Shown here: positions 32,297-43,349 of the stretch, one piece after another
Numbering within the stretch: the stretch's first letter is position 1
Layout of the letters: each line of letters starts with the position of its first letter
Assembly: GCF_023650515.1 (NCBI RefSeq)
Contig: NZ_CP096016.1
Location: forward strand, 3,970,001 to 4,034,000
DNA length: 64,000 nucleotides
Direction: 5' to 3'
From: Alkalimarinus coralli
GTDB taxonomy: Bacteria; Pseudomonadota; Gammaproteobacteria; Pseudomonadales; Oleiphilaceae
The notes under the pieces: model-generated
What the model was told of the DNA's origin: nothing
Database searches by the model: none
The model's input: only the letters and a program-made list of their open reading frames with translations
Translations under genes and position numbers: made by a program

Positions 32297-32402
32297 ACAT
32301 ATTTTCCATGCGAGCTAACGTAAGCAACTGAATTTAATCAATGCTATTTATTTATTACTGATATATCTAGCGAATATTGCGACTGGTGAGAAATAAGCAG
32401 GG

Positions 32403-33194
32403 TTACTCAGGGATTTTAAAGTTATCTTCCGTTAATAAGTCTGTTCCACACTGTAAATTGGAGATCCAGTCAAGAAACTCATTAATCATCGTTTTACCCT
32501 GAAAATACCGCCCATGTTGAGGAACAATCATTTCCACATCCAATGATCTAATCATATCAGCCCATAACCTGCATACTCGATTACCGGTCATATAGCGACG
32601 ATGAAACCCGATCATATTAGGGATATGCTGCTCAAAGTCCTCCACTGGGTCACCTCCTTTACCTGCACCAAATGAGCCTCCGACATCGCCTGAAAAAAGT
32701 ACTTTTGATATAGGGTCATAGAAATGAAGATTACCAACCGAGTGCAAAAAGTGGGCAGGCAAGCACTGAATAACCGTATCACCTACCGGTACATTAATGC
32801 CTTCATCCGGCACCGCAATAATACGATCAAACACACTACCTTTAATTGAGCTGCGAACTGAGTCGCTCACTAAATGAGGTAAAAACCTAGCCCAAAGGCG
32901 CGATGAAATAACCTTGCAAGGCGTACTAAGTAACCATTGTTCAAGCGATGAGATAATATCTGGATCTTGGTGGGAAGCAAAAATAAAATCCAGCTTTGAA
33001 GTATCACAAAACGTTGCAATGCCGCTACTTAATGCGTTAAAGGTTAAATCACCTCCAGGGTCTAACAGCACAGCCTTTCCTTTGTGCAGTATTAGAAACT
33101 GGTTTGACTGAACCCCTTCACCTGTCACCAACTCGTCAAACAATAAACATTGATGATCGCGGTCTTTATATAAAACAACCGGCTCTTGAGTCAT
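32403..33194 (-). CDS. MBL-fold protein of the flavodiiron/ODP type
   Basis: 263 residues with a metallo-beta-lactamase fold. The metal motif SHQDPDI (H-x-D-x-D), PAHFLHSVGNLHFYDP, LFSGDVGGSFG and a late PQHGR give the di-iron ligand set expected for flavodiiron (FprA) or oxygen-binding di-iron proteins. No flavodoxin domain follows. The family can bind or reduce O2 or NO, so a role as a redox or oxygen sensor is possible but not shown. It lies head to head with the PilJ-domain gene, with a 318-base gap. Confidence 0.75.
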   Translation of the reverse strand: MTQEPVVLYKDRDHQCLLFDELVTGEGVQSNQFLILHKGKAVLLDPGGDLTFNALSSGIATFCDTSKLDFIFASHQDPDIISSLEQWLLSTPCKVISSRLWARFLPHLVSDSVRSSIKGSVFDRIIAVPDEGINVPVGDTVIQCLPAHFLHSVGNLHFYDPISKVLFSGDVGGSFGAGKGGDPVEDFEQHIPNMIGFHRRYMTGNRVCRLWADMIRSLDVEMIVPQHGRYFQGKTMINEFLDWISNLQCGTDLLTEDNFKIPE

Positions 33195-33512
33195 TCTTCA
33201 GGCTCCTGCTATTCACTAAATTCAGCCGCGAGATAAAGAACTAGGAATACAGTAACTATAGTCAGCATCTTATGGCTTGGCCAACTATTAACTTACTGAA
33301 AAATCACATAAATAAAGCACTGGATATATTTATGCACTATATCTGGTCAAAAGCCGTTATGTAACATCACGAAAGCGATTGTAATCTTTATTATCTTATT
33401 GATTTTACTCAATTAAAAACCATATCAAAGGAATAGCATCCAATCCGTTAGTTCTGGCATATGAACTGCTAAAGCAGCTCACTCCAGTGTATGATTATTT
33501 TAAGGATTTGTT
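33195..33512. other. Intergenic region between MBL-fold and PilJ-domain genes
   Basis: Divergent promoter region of about 318 bases, AT-rich. No repeat, small gene or operator recognised. Confidence 0.4.
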
Positions 33513-34376
33513 ATGTGGTTTTACTCAAAGCGTAAACTCAATAGTGTGTTAACAGTGTTTCAAACAAAAACAGTTATTATTCCAAATATCCTGTTAGCAC
33601 TCTCCCTTATGGCAGGTTTGGTATCAGTTCCTTCAGTTGCCTTTTCAGAGACACTGACTATTGATTCAGCCATCAATAAAGCGGGTAGACAACGTATGTT
33701 GACCCAAAGAATAGTTAAGTCTTATCTGTTAATTGGTCAGGATGTGGCAACAGATACTGCGCAGGAGCAACTCGATGGCAGTATTGGTTTGTTTGAACAG
33801 CAGTTGGAAGAACTTGAAGAGTTCTCGCCAAACCAAACAATCAGCAAGTCGTTAATGGATGTCCGAAAGCAGTGGAATAGTTTCCGCCTTGCAGCTATTT
33901 CAAAGCCAGAAAAATCAAAAGCAATTAGCTTAATTCAGAAAGGCGAGGCAACATTAGCCAAGTGTGAAGCAGTTGTTAAGTTATTTGAACAGCACTCAGG
34001 CGATCAAAAAGGCAAACTGATTAACGTATCTGGACGACAGAGAATGCTCTCTCAGCGAATTGGAATGTTCTATGCCGCCAAAAGCTGGAACCTGAAAAGC
34101 GACAAACTGGATAAACCTTTTAAGCAGGCTATGAGCGAATACGATGAAGCACTCAAGTTTTTGTCTTCATCAAAACTCAATAGTGAAGAAATCAAAAATG
34201 CATTGGCTAAAGTGAGCGCCCAGTGGGATTTTTCAAGATCGGGGTTCGAGCAGATGGAGAATGGTCGATATGTGCCCTTCATTATTCAGGTCACAACAGA
34301 GTCAATGCTGAAAAAGATGAACAAAATTACCGGCATGTATGAAGCAATATCTGACAGTGGTATTGCAAAGATATAG
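33513..34376 (+). CDS. Exported PilJ/NIT-like sensor domain protein without signalling domain
   Basis: 287 residues with a signal sequence or membrane helix at about 24-45 (IPNILLALSLMAGLVSVPSVAFS). Two repeats follow: INKAGRQRMLTQRI (about 52-65) and INVSGRQRMLSQRI (about 170-183), each opening a helical bundle. This is the N-terminal domain of the PilJ type IV pilus chemoreceptor, which normally precedes a methyl-accepting module. Here no HAMP or MCP part follows, so the protein is a stand-alone periplasmic ligand-binding helix bundle. AAGGAT precedes the ATG at proper spacing. Function unknown. Confidence 0.75.
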   Translation: MWFYSKRKLNSVLTVFQTKTVIIPNILLALSLMAGLVSVPSVAFSETLTIDSAINKAGRQRMLTQRIVKSYLLIGQDVATDTAQEQLDGSIGLFEQQLEELEEFSPNQTISKSLMDVRKQWNSFRLAAISKPEKSKAISLIQKGEATLAKCEAVVKLFEQHSGDQKGKLINVSGRQRMLSQRIGMFYAAKSWNLKSDKLDKPFKQAMSEYDEALKFLSSSKLNSEEIKNALAKVSAQWDFSRSGFEQMENGRYVPFIIQVTTESMLKKMNKITGMYEAISDSGIAKI

Positions 34377-34413
34377 AAACTGGACTTCGCACATTAATTG
34401 TTAACAGGCTTAA

Positions 34414-34436
34414 TGGGGTGCGCCATACGCACCCCA
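34414..34436. repeat. Short palindrome, relative of family 3
   Basis: TGGGGTGCG-CCATA-CGCACCCCA is a perfect nine-base-pair stem between the converging PilJ-domain gene and mnmE; it shares the GGGTGCGC/GCGCACCC core with the repeat at 16301-16393. It could serve both genes as a transcription stop, although it lacks a T run. Confidence 0.65.
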
Positions 34437-34454
34437 TATAACTATTCGTCACCA

Positions 34455-35837
34455 CTACTTGCCGATACAGAAACTAGAGAATATCCTGCCCAATAAGTCA
34501 TCCGGCGTTACCTGGCCTGTTATCTCTCCAAGAGATTCTTGTGCAGCTCTAAGGTCTTCTGCCAGTAACTCGCCTGCCCCCGCTGTTTGAAGTTGCTGCT
34601 GACCGGTATAAAGGGCTTTTTCTGCGACATTTAACGCATCAATGTGGCGCCTTCTTGCAGTAAACCCACCTTCCATCGTCGAGTTATAACCCATACACTC
34701 TTTGAGGTGCTCTTTTAGAATATCTATACCCTGCTGATTTTTCGCAGATATATTAATTACAGGGTATGCGCTATCGCCGACTAGTTCAGGCAATTCGTTT
34801 GTTTGGTCAATTTTATTCCTGATAACAGATATCTGACTCATATCTGGCAGCTTGTGTACAAAGTCAGGCCAGATTACTTCAGGGTCAGCAGATTCTGTGG
34901 TGGTACCATCAACCATCAAGAGAATACGGTCAGCTTGCTCAATCTCTTGCCAGGCTCGATCAATACCTATTCGTTCTACTTCGTCGCTGCTTTCGCGCAA
35001 CCCTGCGGTATCAATAATATGAAGAGGCATACCATCAATATGAATATGCTCTTTTAAAACATCCCGCGTCGTTCCTTCGATAGAGGTCACGATAGCCGCT
35101 TCTCGCCCAGCCAAGGCGTTTAGCAAACTCGACTTTCCAGCATTTGGCCGCCCTGCAATCACAACATTCATGCCTTCTCGAATCAGCGTACCCTGATTTG
35201 CGCGGCGTTGAACCGAGTGAAGCTGGTCGATAATTTTTTGAAGGTCATTGGCGACTTTTCCGTCACCTAAAAAGTCTATTTCTTCTTCCGGGAAATCGAT
35301 CGCAGCTTCCACATAAATCCTTAACGCGATAAGCTGCTCAACAAGGATCTCTATCTCTTTGGAAAACGCGCCTTGCAGCGACCTAAGTGCGCACTTTGCA
35401 GCCTGCTCAGAGGCACTGTCAATCAAATCTGCTATTGCCTCAGCCTGAACTAAATCAAGCTTGTCATTTAAAAAAGCACGCTCCGAGAACTCTCCCGGTC
35501 TGGCAATTCTTGCACCTAAAGAAATAACGACCTGTAACAACATATCCATAATTACAGGGCCACCATGGCCTTGAAGCTCAAGAACATCTTCGCCGGTAAA
35601 TGAGTTGGGATTGGGAAAAAACAGCGCTATCCCCTGATCTATCTGTTCACCATCAGCTGTTAGGAACGGCCCATAGTGGGCAAAGCGAGGTTTGGGTTGG
35701 AAACCCAGAACACTCTCTGCTATCAACTGGGATTTTGGGCCAGATACTCGAATGATACCTACCCCAGCCCGACCCGGGGCCGTTGCTAACGCAACAATAG
35801 TATCCTGTTCCAGTAGTGTAAGATCAGAGGTCACCAT
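34455..35837 (-). CDS. mnmE: tRNA modification GTPase MnmE (TrmE)
   Basis: Partner of MnmG in U34 modification. The formyl-tetrahydrofolate-binding N-terminal domain begins [22 protein letters not shown]; the inserted G domain has [14 protein letters not shown] (about residue 223) and DTAGLRE; the C-terminal CIGK ends with the functional cysteine. 460 residues, intact. The yidC terminator lies just upstream, so it has its own promoter. Confidence 0.97.
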   Translation of the reverse strand: MVTSDLTLLEQDTIVALATAPGRAGVGIIRVSGPKSQLIAESVLGFQPKPRFAHYGPFLTADGEQIDQGIALFFPNPNSFTGEDVLELQGHGGPVIMDMLLQVVISLGARIARPGEFSERAFLNDKLDLVQAEAIADLIDSASEQAAKCALRSLQGAFSKEIEILVEQLIALRIYVEAAIDFPEEEIDFLGDGKVANDLQKIIDQLHSVQRRANQGTLIREGMNVVIAGRPNAGKSSLLNALAGREAAIVTSIEGTTRDVLKEHIHIDGMPLHIIDTAGLRESSDEVERIGIDRAWQEIEQADRILLMVDGTTTESADPEVIWPDFVHKLPDMSQISVIRNKIDQTNELPELVGDSAYPVINISAKNQQGIDILKEHLKECMGYNSTMEGGFTARRRHIDALNVAEKALYTGQQQLQTAGAGELLAEDLRAAQESLGEITGQVTPDDLLGRIFSSFCIGK

Positions 35838-35904
35838 TATTCAGCCTTTGTTAACGAATTCATTAAAGGGAATACAATCATTATTAAGGGGTTACGCAAA
35901 AAAT

Positions 35905-35929
35905 AAAGGCCCCTTAAAAGGAGCCTTTT
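35905..35929 (-). terminator. Rho-independent terminator after yidC
   Basis: On the minus strand AAAGGCTCC-TTTT-AAGGGGCCTTT folds into a stem followed by ATTTTTTG. It separates yidC from mnmE. Confidence 0.8.
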
Positions 35930-35946
35930 GTATTTCAAACACTTAC

Positions 35947-37650
35947 TTAGCTTTTTTCAGCTGCCGCGTTTTCAATATTTCGAGTAATCACCCATTGCTG
36001 TGCGATGGATAATATGTTGTTAACAACCCAGTACAATACCAAGCCAGCCGGGAACCATAAGAAAAATACGGTAAATATAATTGGCATAAGCTTCATTACT
36101 TTAGCTTGTACAGGATCAGGTGGCGCAGGGTTCAGAGACATCTGAATAAACATACTTGCGCCCATTATAATTGGCAAAATGAAGTATGGATCTTTAATTG
36201 AGAGATCTGTAATCCAGAAAAAGAATGGTGCGTGACGAAGTTCTACACTTTCCAATAGTACCCAGTACAAGGCGATAAATACCGGCATTTGAACTAATAC
36301 AGGTAAACAGCCACCCAAAGGGTTTATTTTCTCCTTTTTATATAGCTCCATCATGCCTTGAGACATTTTTTGTCGGTCATCGCCATACTGCTCTTTTAGC
36401 TGAGCAAGTTTTGGTGCAACACGACGCATGTTTGCCATTGAGCGGTAACTGGCGGCAGACAGCTTAAAGAATGCAGCCTTTACAATAACGGTTACCAAAA
36501 TGATCGCGATTCCCCAGTTCCCTACGATGCCATGTAAGAAATCAAGCAATATGTACAAGGGGTAGGCAATGAAAAACAAAAAGCCATAATCAACGGTCAA
36601 ATCCAGATTTGGAGCAGCCTGCTCAAGTTTTTCGATAATTTTAGGGCCAATATAAACATTAGCTGAAATCTCTTCCTGCTGGCCATTTTCAATCGACACT
36701 TGAGGGCTGATAAAGCCCATCAGATATAAGCCATTTTTAACTTTAGTCTGATAAGTATGTTCAAGGTTGTCCGATGGAATCCAGGCAGTCATGAAATAGT
36801 GTTGAAGAAAGGCTATCCAACCACCTTGAGCTTTTGTATTAACAGGCTGATCACGCATATCTTCAAAGTCGAATTTTTCGTATGGTTCTTTAGGACTTGA
36901 TAGCACCATACCCAAAAATGACTGCATGCCCATACTATTTTGTTGCGAAGGATCAGGAGCCTGATCACGAATGATTTTGCCAGAGAAATTAGCTTTCCAC
37001 GGTGAGCCAGAATTGTTTTTTACCAGATAAGAGACTTTAACCAGATAGGTCTCTCGTTTAAAGCTATAACGCTTTATGACTTCAACACCCGAATCATCGA
37101 TGTATTTTAGATCAACAACTAATTCATCTTGATCGTCAGCTAACTCAAAGTAATCACTGCTTGCCTGGTAAACTGGAGAAGGGCCATTTCTGGATGAATC
37201 GAAACCATTTTTCCCATATAGACCGCTTTCAATAGTGTATTTATGGTTTGGGCTATTTTGCAGCAGTGCAAGATTTTCATCCGATCCAAGCGTTTTTTTA
37301 TACTGAGTCAACAATGCTTCAGTTATGTTGCCGCCCGTCAGATTAATTGAGATATCTAAAACATCTGTTTTTACACGAATTTTTTGATTATCAGCCCCCG
37401 TAGTTTTAGAAACATTCAGGTCTGTCTCAGAAGAAGACTGTTCTTCTGGTGTAGAAAATTCGCTATCGCTGGTAGAAACAGATGTTGTGTCGTTTGCCGC
37501 AATCGACGGGCTATCTATCATTTCTACGTTTGCAGAAGGTGATGTAGCAGGTTGATTACCGTAGTCATCATTCCACGCTAATACCATCAGGTATGAAACA
37601 ATGGCTAAGCCTATAAAAATTATACCGCGTTGTGCATCCATGGGATTCAT
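35947..37650 (-). CDS. yidC: Membrane protein insertase YidC
   Basis: Inserts proteins into the inner membrane, alone or with SecYEG. The first membrane helix is at the N-terminus ([19 protein letters not shown]), followed by a large periplasmic domain (about 90-340) and five clustered helices with [19 protein letters not shown] and [19 protein letters not shown]. 567 residues is typical of gammaproteobacteria. The ATG overlaps the yidD stop. Confidence 0.97.
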   Translation of the reverse strand: MNPMDAQRGIIFIGLAIVSYLMVLAWNDDYGNQPATSPSANVEMIDSPSIAANDTTSVSTSDSEFSTPEEQSSSETDLNVSKTTGADNQKIRVKTDVLDISINLTGGNITEALLTQYKKTLGSDENLALLQNSPNHKYTIESGLYGKNGFDSSRNGPSPVYQASSDYFELADDQDELVVDLKYIDDSGVEVIKRYSFKRETYLVKVSYLVKNNSGSPWKANFSGKIIRDQAPDPSQQNSMGMQSFLGMVLSSPKEPYEKFDFEDMRDQPVNTKAQGGWIAFLQHYFMTAWIPSDNLEHTYQTKVKNGLYLMGFISPQVSIENGQQEEISANVYIGPKIIEKLEQAAPNLDLTVDYGFLFFIAYPLYILLDFLHGIVGNWGIAIILVTVIVKAAFFKLSAASYRSMANMRRVAPKLAQLKEQYGDDRQKMSQGMMELYKKEKINPLGGCLPVLVQMPVFIALYWVLLESVELRHAPFFFWITDLSIKDPYFILPIIMGASMFIQMSLNPAPPDPVQAKVMKLMPIIFTVFFLWFPAGLVLYWVVNNILSIAQQWVITRNIENAAAEKS

Positions 37651-37934
37651 GCTACCTGTTCTGGTTCAGGTTTGTGTTTTTCAGAGCACTTTTGATAACG
37701 CTCTTGAAGACAATGATGTTGGTGAGGAACGTGATCAATGCCGCCTTCAGACCAAGGGTGGCATCTTAACAAACGACGTAGTCCAAGATAACTGCCTTTT
37801 AACAGGCCAAAACGCTCGATTGCTGTAAGAGTATAATTGGAACAAGAAGGATAATAACGACAATTGTTGCCCAAAAACGGACTAATGCAGTACTGATAAA
37901 ACCTTACAAAAAGGATTGCCAGCTTAGCCATCAT
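37647..37934 (-). CDS. yidD: Membrane protein insertion efficiency factor YidD
   Basis: A small amphipathic protein that assists YidC. The conserved block [21 protein letters not shown] and [16 protein letters not shown] are present. Two adjacent ATGs (37934 and 37931) are possible starts. It overlaps rnpA by eleven bases and yidC by four, in the standard rnpA-yidD-yidC order. Confidence 0.94.
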   Translation of the reverse strand: MMAKLAILFVRFYQYCISPFLGNNCRYYPSCSNYTLTAIERFGLLKGSYLGLRRLLRCHPWSEGGIDHVPHQHHCLQERYQKCSEKHKPEPEQVA

Positions 37935-38349
37935 TCTTGACCTTTTGTTGCTGTTCTACCTGATTAGGATCTGAACAACTCTTAAGCTTATTGTCTAATG
38001 CGCGTTTGTTAAGACGATACCAGAGCTTCTCAAGCTGTTTGAAAATGGTTTGATTATCAAGTTCAGCTATACCAGGCCTGGAAAGTACAACAATATCAAG
38101 AGGTTCTAAATTGTGTTGATGTAACCTGAAAGAGTCTCGTACTAAACGCTTAAACCGGTTGCGTTCAACCGCTTTACGCACGTTTTTTTTAGCAACTACC
38201 AGCCCAACTCTAGCGTGTTGAGTATTACTTTCTCTCGCCAGAAGCAGTATATGCCGGTTTGATACTTTACAGGTAACATCATTGAACACATTACGATAAT
38301 CCTCAGCAGACAATAAACGAACTTGCCGAGGAAATCCGTAATGGCTCAT
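37924..38349 (-). CDS. rnpA: Ribonuclease P protein component
   Basis: The protein subunit of RNase P, which matures tRNA 5' ends. The RNR signature [13 protein letters not shown] is clear, preceded by [19 protein letters not shown] at 38355 is in frame, but the ATG at 38349 ([14 protein letters not shown]) matches the usual start better. It is 15 bases downstream of rpmH. The C-terminal 25 residues are extended and hydrophilic. Confidence 0.95.
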   Translation of the reverse strand: MSHYGFPRQVRLLSAEDYRNVFNDVTCKVSNRHILLLARESNTQHARVGLVVAKKNVRKAVERNRFKRLVRDSFRLHQHNLEPLDIVVLSRPGIAELDNQTIFKQLEKLWYRLNKRALDNKLKSCSDPNQVEQQQKVKNDG

Positions 38350-38364
38350 ATGCACAAGATTTTA

Positions 38365-38499
38365 TTAAGCGCTTAGACGCTTACGACCTTTTGCACGACG
38401 GCGGTTAATAACGTGACGGCCATTTTTGGTAGCCATGCGAGCACGAAAACCGTGGCTGCGCTTACGCTTAAGAACGCTAGGTTGGAATGTTCTTTTCAT
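38365..38499 (-). CDS. rpmH: 50S ribosomal protein L34
   Basis: A 44-codon gene encoding [20 protein letters not shown] and ending [12 protein letters not shown], the invariant L34 sequence. It is the first gene of the rpmH-rnpA-yidD-yidC run, which is read away from dnaA. Confidence 0.98.
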   Translation of the reverse strand: MKRTFQPSVLKRKRSHGFRARMATKNGRHVINRRRAKGRKRLSA

Positions 38500-39289
38500 T
38501 GCTAATTCTCACAAGCTTACGAATTGGTTTTTCTATTACTAAAAAATAGGGGCGGAATTCTATTTAATTTTGAAAACTTAATCAATGTATTAAGAAAATA
38601 AAGTATAAAAAATATACGAATGAATTTTTAAAGATCTTTTAATAAATAGAAATATATCTTTTTAAGATCTTTTATTGTTTTTATTAATATTAGTGAACAA
38701 CCATTCTGTGCAAAACATCAAATTATTTATATAAAACGGTAAGTTATCGAAATGATAAAGTTATTGATAGCCTATTTATAGCAAGCCATACAGCCTGTTT
38801 ATAACTTGAAGATAAAAAACGGTTTTATTCACAGGGCTTTTTGTCTTCAGGTTATCCACAGCTCTGTCCTAGTAGATATCCTCAGGTTGTATTTTTGTAA
38901 TTTAAGATATTTTTATTCGCTAAAAATATGTTCACAAGGTTGTTACTAAGTATGCAACTATATGATAAATATAATTTTAGATATCCACAGGGTGTTTATT
39001 TCTATTTTTTAGGGGGGTAGATGAACGACGACTTAAAAGGTAGAATTAGAGCCAATAATAACCACTAATTTAAAAGACCAATCGCGTATACCGTCACTTA
39101 ACATCGCTAGATTTGATGTCAGGTGAGTAGTTACGTTAGATCCAATTGTATTTACGACCAAAAATACGAGTTAGCTATATAGTGCCTGTATAAGTTAGTA
39201 CTTATAGAAGCGGTTTGGTGCGTTGTAGTGGTTAATTACCTATATATTCGTCGTGTTAAATCATCATTAAGATAAAGAGCTAAATAATA
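38500..39289. other. oriC: Probable chromosomal replication origin (oriC), rpmH-dnaA intergenic region
   Basis: DnaA boxes TTATTCACA (38825-38833) and TTATCCACA (38852-38860), an 8/9 match ATATCCACA (38981-38989) and an 8/9 inverted match TGTGCAAAA (38707-38715). Upstream, AT-rich 13-mer-like elements GATCTTTTAATAA (38633-38645) and GATCTTTTATTGT (38666-38678) resemble the unwinding repeats of E. coli oriC. Genes on the left are on the minus strand and those on the right on the plus strand, as expected for divergent forks. The dnaA promoter lies in the right part. Confidence 0.8.
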
Positions 39290-40732
39290 GTGTCGCAAAA
39301 TTTATGGGCTGAATGCCTTGAATATCTAAAAGACGAGTTTCCTTCTCAGCAATTTAATACCTGGCTTCGTCCGTTGCAGGCAGAAGCTACTGAGAATGAA
39401 ATATGTCTCTATGCGCCTAATAAATTTGTACTGGATTGGGTTTCCGAGAAGTACTTAAACAGGATAAAAGAGCTATTAAAGGATTTGGTCGATGGCCAAG
39501 CACCAGGCCTCACGTTAAAAATAGGCTCTGCCAGCACCAGCTCGTCAAATGAAACCGGTGAAACCAGTTTAAAACCGACTCGACAAAGCAGGACTGACGC
39601 AGATAGCCGTAAGAAATCTTCCCAGGCTGCTTCTCAAGCTGCGCGTTCTGCCGGTAAAAGCGACGCCGACAGTAAAGAGCGGTCGGTCGAGGTTGAAGGG
39701 GCTATCAAGCATCAGAGCTTTCTTAACTCAACATTTACGTTTGATACCTTTGTTGAAGGTAAGTCTAACCAACTTGCCCGCGCGGCTTCTGTTCAAGTGG
39801 CAGAAAACCCCGGCAGTGCCTATAACCCGCTGTTTCTCTATGGCGGCGTTGGTTTGGGTAAAACTCACCTTATGCATGCAGTGGGTAACGAAATAATTAA
39901 GAAAAACCCTAACGCAAAAGTCGTTTACCTTCATTCTGAGCGGTTTGTTGCAGATATGGTTAAAGCGCTACAGCTAAATGCTATTAATGAATTTAAGCGC
40001 TTCTACCGCTCTGTTGATGCATTGTTGATCGATGATATTCAGTTCTTTGCTCGTAAAGAACGTTCGCAAGAGGAGTTCTTTCATACATTTAATGCACTTT
40101 TGGAGGGGGGACAACAGATGATTTTGACCTGTGACCGCTACCCGAAAGAAATTGATAATATGGAAGAGCGATTGAAATCACGGTTTGGTTGGGGTCTGAC
40201 GGTTATGGTTGAGCCGCCAGAGCTTGAAACCCGCGTGGCAATATTAATGAAAAAAGCTGAGCAGACTAATGTTCGTCTAAACAGCGAGTCGGCCTTTTTT
40301 ATTGCTCAAAAAATCAGGTCTAACGTTAGAGAGTTGGAGGGTGCGCTAAAACTGGTTGCGGCAAATGCGCATTTCACTGGTCAGGAAATTACACCACCCT
40401 TTATAAGGGAGTGTTTGAAAGACCTTTTAGCGCTGCACGAAAAACAAGTTAGCATTGATAATATTCAACGAACTGTTGCGGAATATTACAAGATTAAAGT
40501 TGCTGATTTATTGTCAAAAAGAAGAACACGGTCTATTACCCGGCCAAGACAGGTTGCTATGGCGCTTTCGAAAGAGCTAACGAATCATAGCCTCCCGGAA
40601 ATAGGCGATGCGTTTGGTGGCAGAGACCACACGACTGTTCTGCATGCGTGTAAAAAAATAGTTGAGTTGCAGGAAACAGACCCTAGTATTAGGGAAGACT
40701 ATCAGAATTTTTTAAGAACACTAACGACCTAA
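39290..40732 (+). CDS. dnaA: Chromosomal replication initiator DnaA
   Basis: The AAA+ initiator. Domain I starts [21 protein letters not shown]; the variable domain II linker spans about 85-140; Walker [10 protein letters not shown] is near residue 187; [13 protein letters not shown] carries Walker B; domain IV has the DNA-binding motif [15 protein letters not shown]. The start is GTG, common for this gene. 480 residues. Confidence 0.98.
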   Translation: MSQNLWAECLEYLKDEFPSQQFNTWLRPLQAEATENEICLYAPNKFVLDWVSEKYLNRIKELLKDLVDGQAPGLTLKIGSASTSSSNETGETSLKPTRQSRTDADSRKKSSQAASQAARSAGKSDADSKERSVEVEGAIKHQSFLNSTFTFDTFVEGKSNQLARAASVQVAENPGSAYNPLFLYGGVGLGKTHLMHAVGNEIIKKNPNAKVVYLHSERFVADMVKALQLNAINEFKRFYRSVDALLIDDIQFFARKERSQEEFFHTFNALLEGGQQMILTCDRYPKEIDNMEERLKSRFGWGLTVMVEPPELETRVAILMKKAEQTNVRLNSESAFFIAQKIRSNVRELEGALKLVAANAHFTGQEITPPFIRECLKDLLALHEKQVSIDNIQRTVAEYYKIKVADLLSKRRTRSITRPRQVAMALSKELTNHSLPEIGDAFGGRDHTTVLHACKKIVELQETDPSIREDYQNFLRTLTT

Positions 40733-40795
40733 ACGGTTAACCACATAACAATATAGTTATCTAACGATAAAGAGTCGAATAAGAGCTGATTCACT

Positions 40796-41902
40796 ATGAA
40801 GCTGATTATAAGCCGAGAAGCACTCCTTGCACCGCTGCAGTCTATATCTGGTGTAGTAGAGAAAAAACAGACCATGCCTGTTTTGTCTAATATCTTGATG
40901 GTCGCTAACCAAGGCGAGCTTAAACTGACGGGAACCAACATGGAGGTCGAGCTGGTCTGCACTATTGATCAGGTTGACGTTGAAGTCCCTGGGCAGATTA
41001 CAGTACCTGCCCGTAAGCTATCTGATATCTGCCGATCACTTTCCGATCAATCTACGCTTGAGCTGAGTGTTGAGGGAGAGCGACTGCATGTTCGTTCTGG
41101 AAAGAGCCATTTTACGCTCTCTACATTGCCAGCTGAGCACTTCCCAAATATAGAAGAGAGTCAGCAGGATATCAGCATGACCCTGCCTCAGGCTGATTTT
41201 AAAAAGATGCTTGAGGCGACTTCGTTTGCAATGGCCCAACAAGATGTTCGCTACTACTTAAACGGCATGTTACTGGAGATGGGGGCAACGTCTATCAGGG
41301 CGGTTGCGACTGATGGTCACCGCCTCGCGATGTCCAGTATCGATATTGTTGGCACAACGTTTGAGAATACCCGTCAGGTTATTGTGCCAAGAAAAGGGAT
41401 ACTGGAGCTTGCACGTTTGCTAACCGATGCAGAAGGCGTCATTAATATCTCATTCAGCGATAGCCATGTCCGTTCTGAAATTGGTTCTTATACGTTTACC
41501 TCGAAACTAATTGAAGGAAAATTCCCTGATTACAATCGAGTTATTCCTCGTGGAGGAGACAAAATTGTTATTGCGGATCGTGTAGAACTCAAAAACATGT
41601 TCATGCGTGCGGGCATTCTTTCTCATGAAAATATAAGGGGTGTAAGGCTTCAGCTGTCTGACAACCAGCTTCAGGTTTTTGCCAATAACCCTGAGCATGA
41701 GCAAGCGGAAGACAGTTTGGCTGTCGCGTATCATGGTGAGCCTTTACAGGTAGGTTTCAACGTCGGCTATCTTATTGATGTAATGGGCGTTATCAATGAC
41801 GAACAAGTTAAGCTAACGTTATCGAACCCCAATGCCAGTGCGCTTATTGAGTCAACAGAAGAGAGCAATAGCCTTTATGTTGTGATGCCTATGCGGCTTT
41901 AA
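40796..41902 (+). CDS. dnaN: DNA polymerase III beta sliding clamp
   Basis: Processivity clamp. MKLIISREALLAPLQSISGVVEKKQTMPVL is the conserved start region (residues 1-30), VATDGHRLAMS lies in domain II and the protein ends YVVMPMRL, the canonical clamp terminus. 368 residues, 63 bases after dnaA. Confidence 0.98.
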   Translation: MKLIISREALLAPLQSISGVVEKKQTMPVLSNILMVANQGELKLTGTNMEVELVCTIDQVDVEVPGQITVPARKLSDICRSLSDQSTLELSVEGERLHVRSGKSHFTLSTLPAEHFPNIEESQQDISMTLPQADFKKMLEATSFAMAQQDVRYYLNGMLLEMGATSIRAVATDGHRLAMSSIDIVGTTFENTRQVIVPRKGILELARLLTDAEGVINISFSDSHVRSEIGSYTFTSKLIEGKFPDYNRVIPRGGDKIVIADRVELKNMFMRAGILSHENIRGVRLQLSDNQLQVFANNPEHEQAEDSLAVAYHGEPLQVGFNVGYLIDVMGVINDEQVKLTLSNPNASALIESTEESNSLYVVMPMRL

Positions 41903-42000
41903 TTAATCTGTTGCTAAAACGTATTGACTGAAAAGCCAGCTGAATATGTAATTTTGAATGACTGAGTTAAAAGTAAATCAATGGAATTAGGATTAGGGCG

Positions 42001-43278
42001 ATGATGGATACTTTTTTGAATACGGTAAAAGGAGCACTGCGAGTTGGACAAACTGCAGCTGTGTTATCTAAAACCGGAGTGAATTGGTTGCGAGGAGATC
42101 GCCCCCCTACTCCACGCTTACTCAGACAAACATTCGAAGAGTTGGGCGCCACTTATATAAAGCTTGGCCAATTTATTGCCAGTTCGCCGACTTTTTTTCC
42201 TCAGGATTATGTCGAAGAGTTTCAGCTTTGTTTGGATCAAACTAAGTCCCTGCCTTTCAGTGTCATGAAAAAAATTCTGACAGAAGAGCTTGGTCGTCCT
42301 TTAAATCAGGTGTATCAGGAGATTGATCCAGAACCGCTTGCCTCGGCCTCGATTGCTCAGGTTCATGCGGCAAAACTAATCACCGGTGAAGATGTCGTTA
42401 TCAAGATTCAGAAGCCAGGCGTTTCGAATGTGCTACTGACTGACCTAAATTTCCTTTATGTCTCATCCAGAATCATTGAGTATTTGGCCCCCAAACTTTC
42501 ATGGACTTCGTTATCCGGCATCGTACAAGAAATTCAACGCACGATGATGGAAGAGTGCGACTTCCTTAAAGAGTCAAACAATCTCAAAGAGTTTAAAGAG
42601 TTTTTGCAAAAGTCCGGTAACACCGACGCGGTTGTTCCAAAAGTCTATGACCATGCAACGACTCGGAAAGTGCTTACAATGGAACGCTTTTACGGTGTAT
42701 CACTGACCGATTTGGATACCATTAGACGTTATTGTAAAGACCCGGAAAGAACACTTATTACCGCAATGAACACTTGGTTTGCCAGCCTCACACAATGTAA
42801 CTTTTTCCATGCAGATGTCCATGCCGGAAATTTAATGGTGCTGGAAGATGGCCGCATCGGCTTTATCGATTTTGGCATTGTCGGGCGAATAGCTGCGGGC
42901 ACCTGGGAAGCGGTTTCTGACTTTATATCATCCGTTATGGTGGGTGACTTTGAAGGTATGGCCAGTGCGATGGTTCGTATAGGTGTTACCGACAAAAATA
43001 TCGATATTCAAAAGCTGGCTGATGATATTCGCTCGCTGTATCAACGAATGGATACCATGGTGCCTGATTATGCGGTGCTTGAAGACCCAAATAAGAATGA
43101 AGATGAAATTAACAACATATTGATGGACATGGTTAAAGTGGGTGAGCAACACGGTATTCACTTTCCAAGAGAGTTTGCACTGTTAATGAAGCAGTTCTTA
43201 TATTTTGATCGATACGTCCACATTCTGGCACCTGAGCTGGATATGTTCGTAGATGATCGTTTGAATATGTTGCACTAA
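42001..43278 (+). CDS. AarF/UbiB (ABC1) family protein-kinase-like ATPase
   Basis: 425 residues. The family motif TYIKLGQFIASSPTFFP (KxGQ) is near residue 55, SASIAQVHAAKL is the Ala-rich nucleotide loop, FHADVHAGNLMV and GFIDFGIVGR carry the catalytic and metal-binding residues. UbiB-type proteins support ubiquinone synthesis or lipid/quinone transport. No C-terminal membrane helices as in E. coli UbiB are obvious, so it is probably a related paralog. Its place between dnaN and recF is unusual; it is followed by a strong terminator, so it forms a unit with dnaA-dnaN. Confidence 0.85.
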   Translation: MMDTFLNTVKGALRVGQTAAVLSKTGVNWLRGDRPPTPRLLRQTFEELGATYIKLGQFIASSPTFFPQDYVEEFQLCLDQTKSLPFSVMKKILTEELGRPLNQVYQEIDPEPLASASIAQVHAAKLITGEDVVIKIQKPGVSNVLLTDLNFLYVSSRIIEYLAPKLSWTSLSGIVQEIQRTMMEECDFLKESNNLKEFKEFLQKSGNTDAVVPKVYDHATTRKVLTMERFYGVSLTDLDTIRRYCKDPERTLITAMNTWFASLTQCNFFHADVHAGNLMVLEDGRIGFIDFGIVGRIAAGTWEAVSDFISSVMVGDFEGMASAMVRIGVTDKNIDIQKLADDIRSLYQRMDTMVPDYAVLEDPNKNEDEINNILMDMVKVGEQHGIHFPREFALLMKQFLYFDRYVHILAPELDMFVDDRLNMLH

Positions 43279-43308
43279 CCATCTCTATTAGCAACCAAAC
43301 ATCGCTAA

Positions 43309-43349
43309 ATAGCAAAAAGGCCAGTTATTAAGACTGGCCTTTTTGCTAT
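43309..43349 (+). terminator. Strong Rho-independent terminator after the AarF-like gene
   Basis: ATAGCAAAAAGGCCAGT pairs with ACTGGCCTTTTTGCTAT around the short loop TATTAAG, giving a long perfect stem. The symmetrical A/T tracts allow it to work in both directions. It splits the dnaA-dnaN unit from recF-gyrB. Confidence 0.9.
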
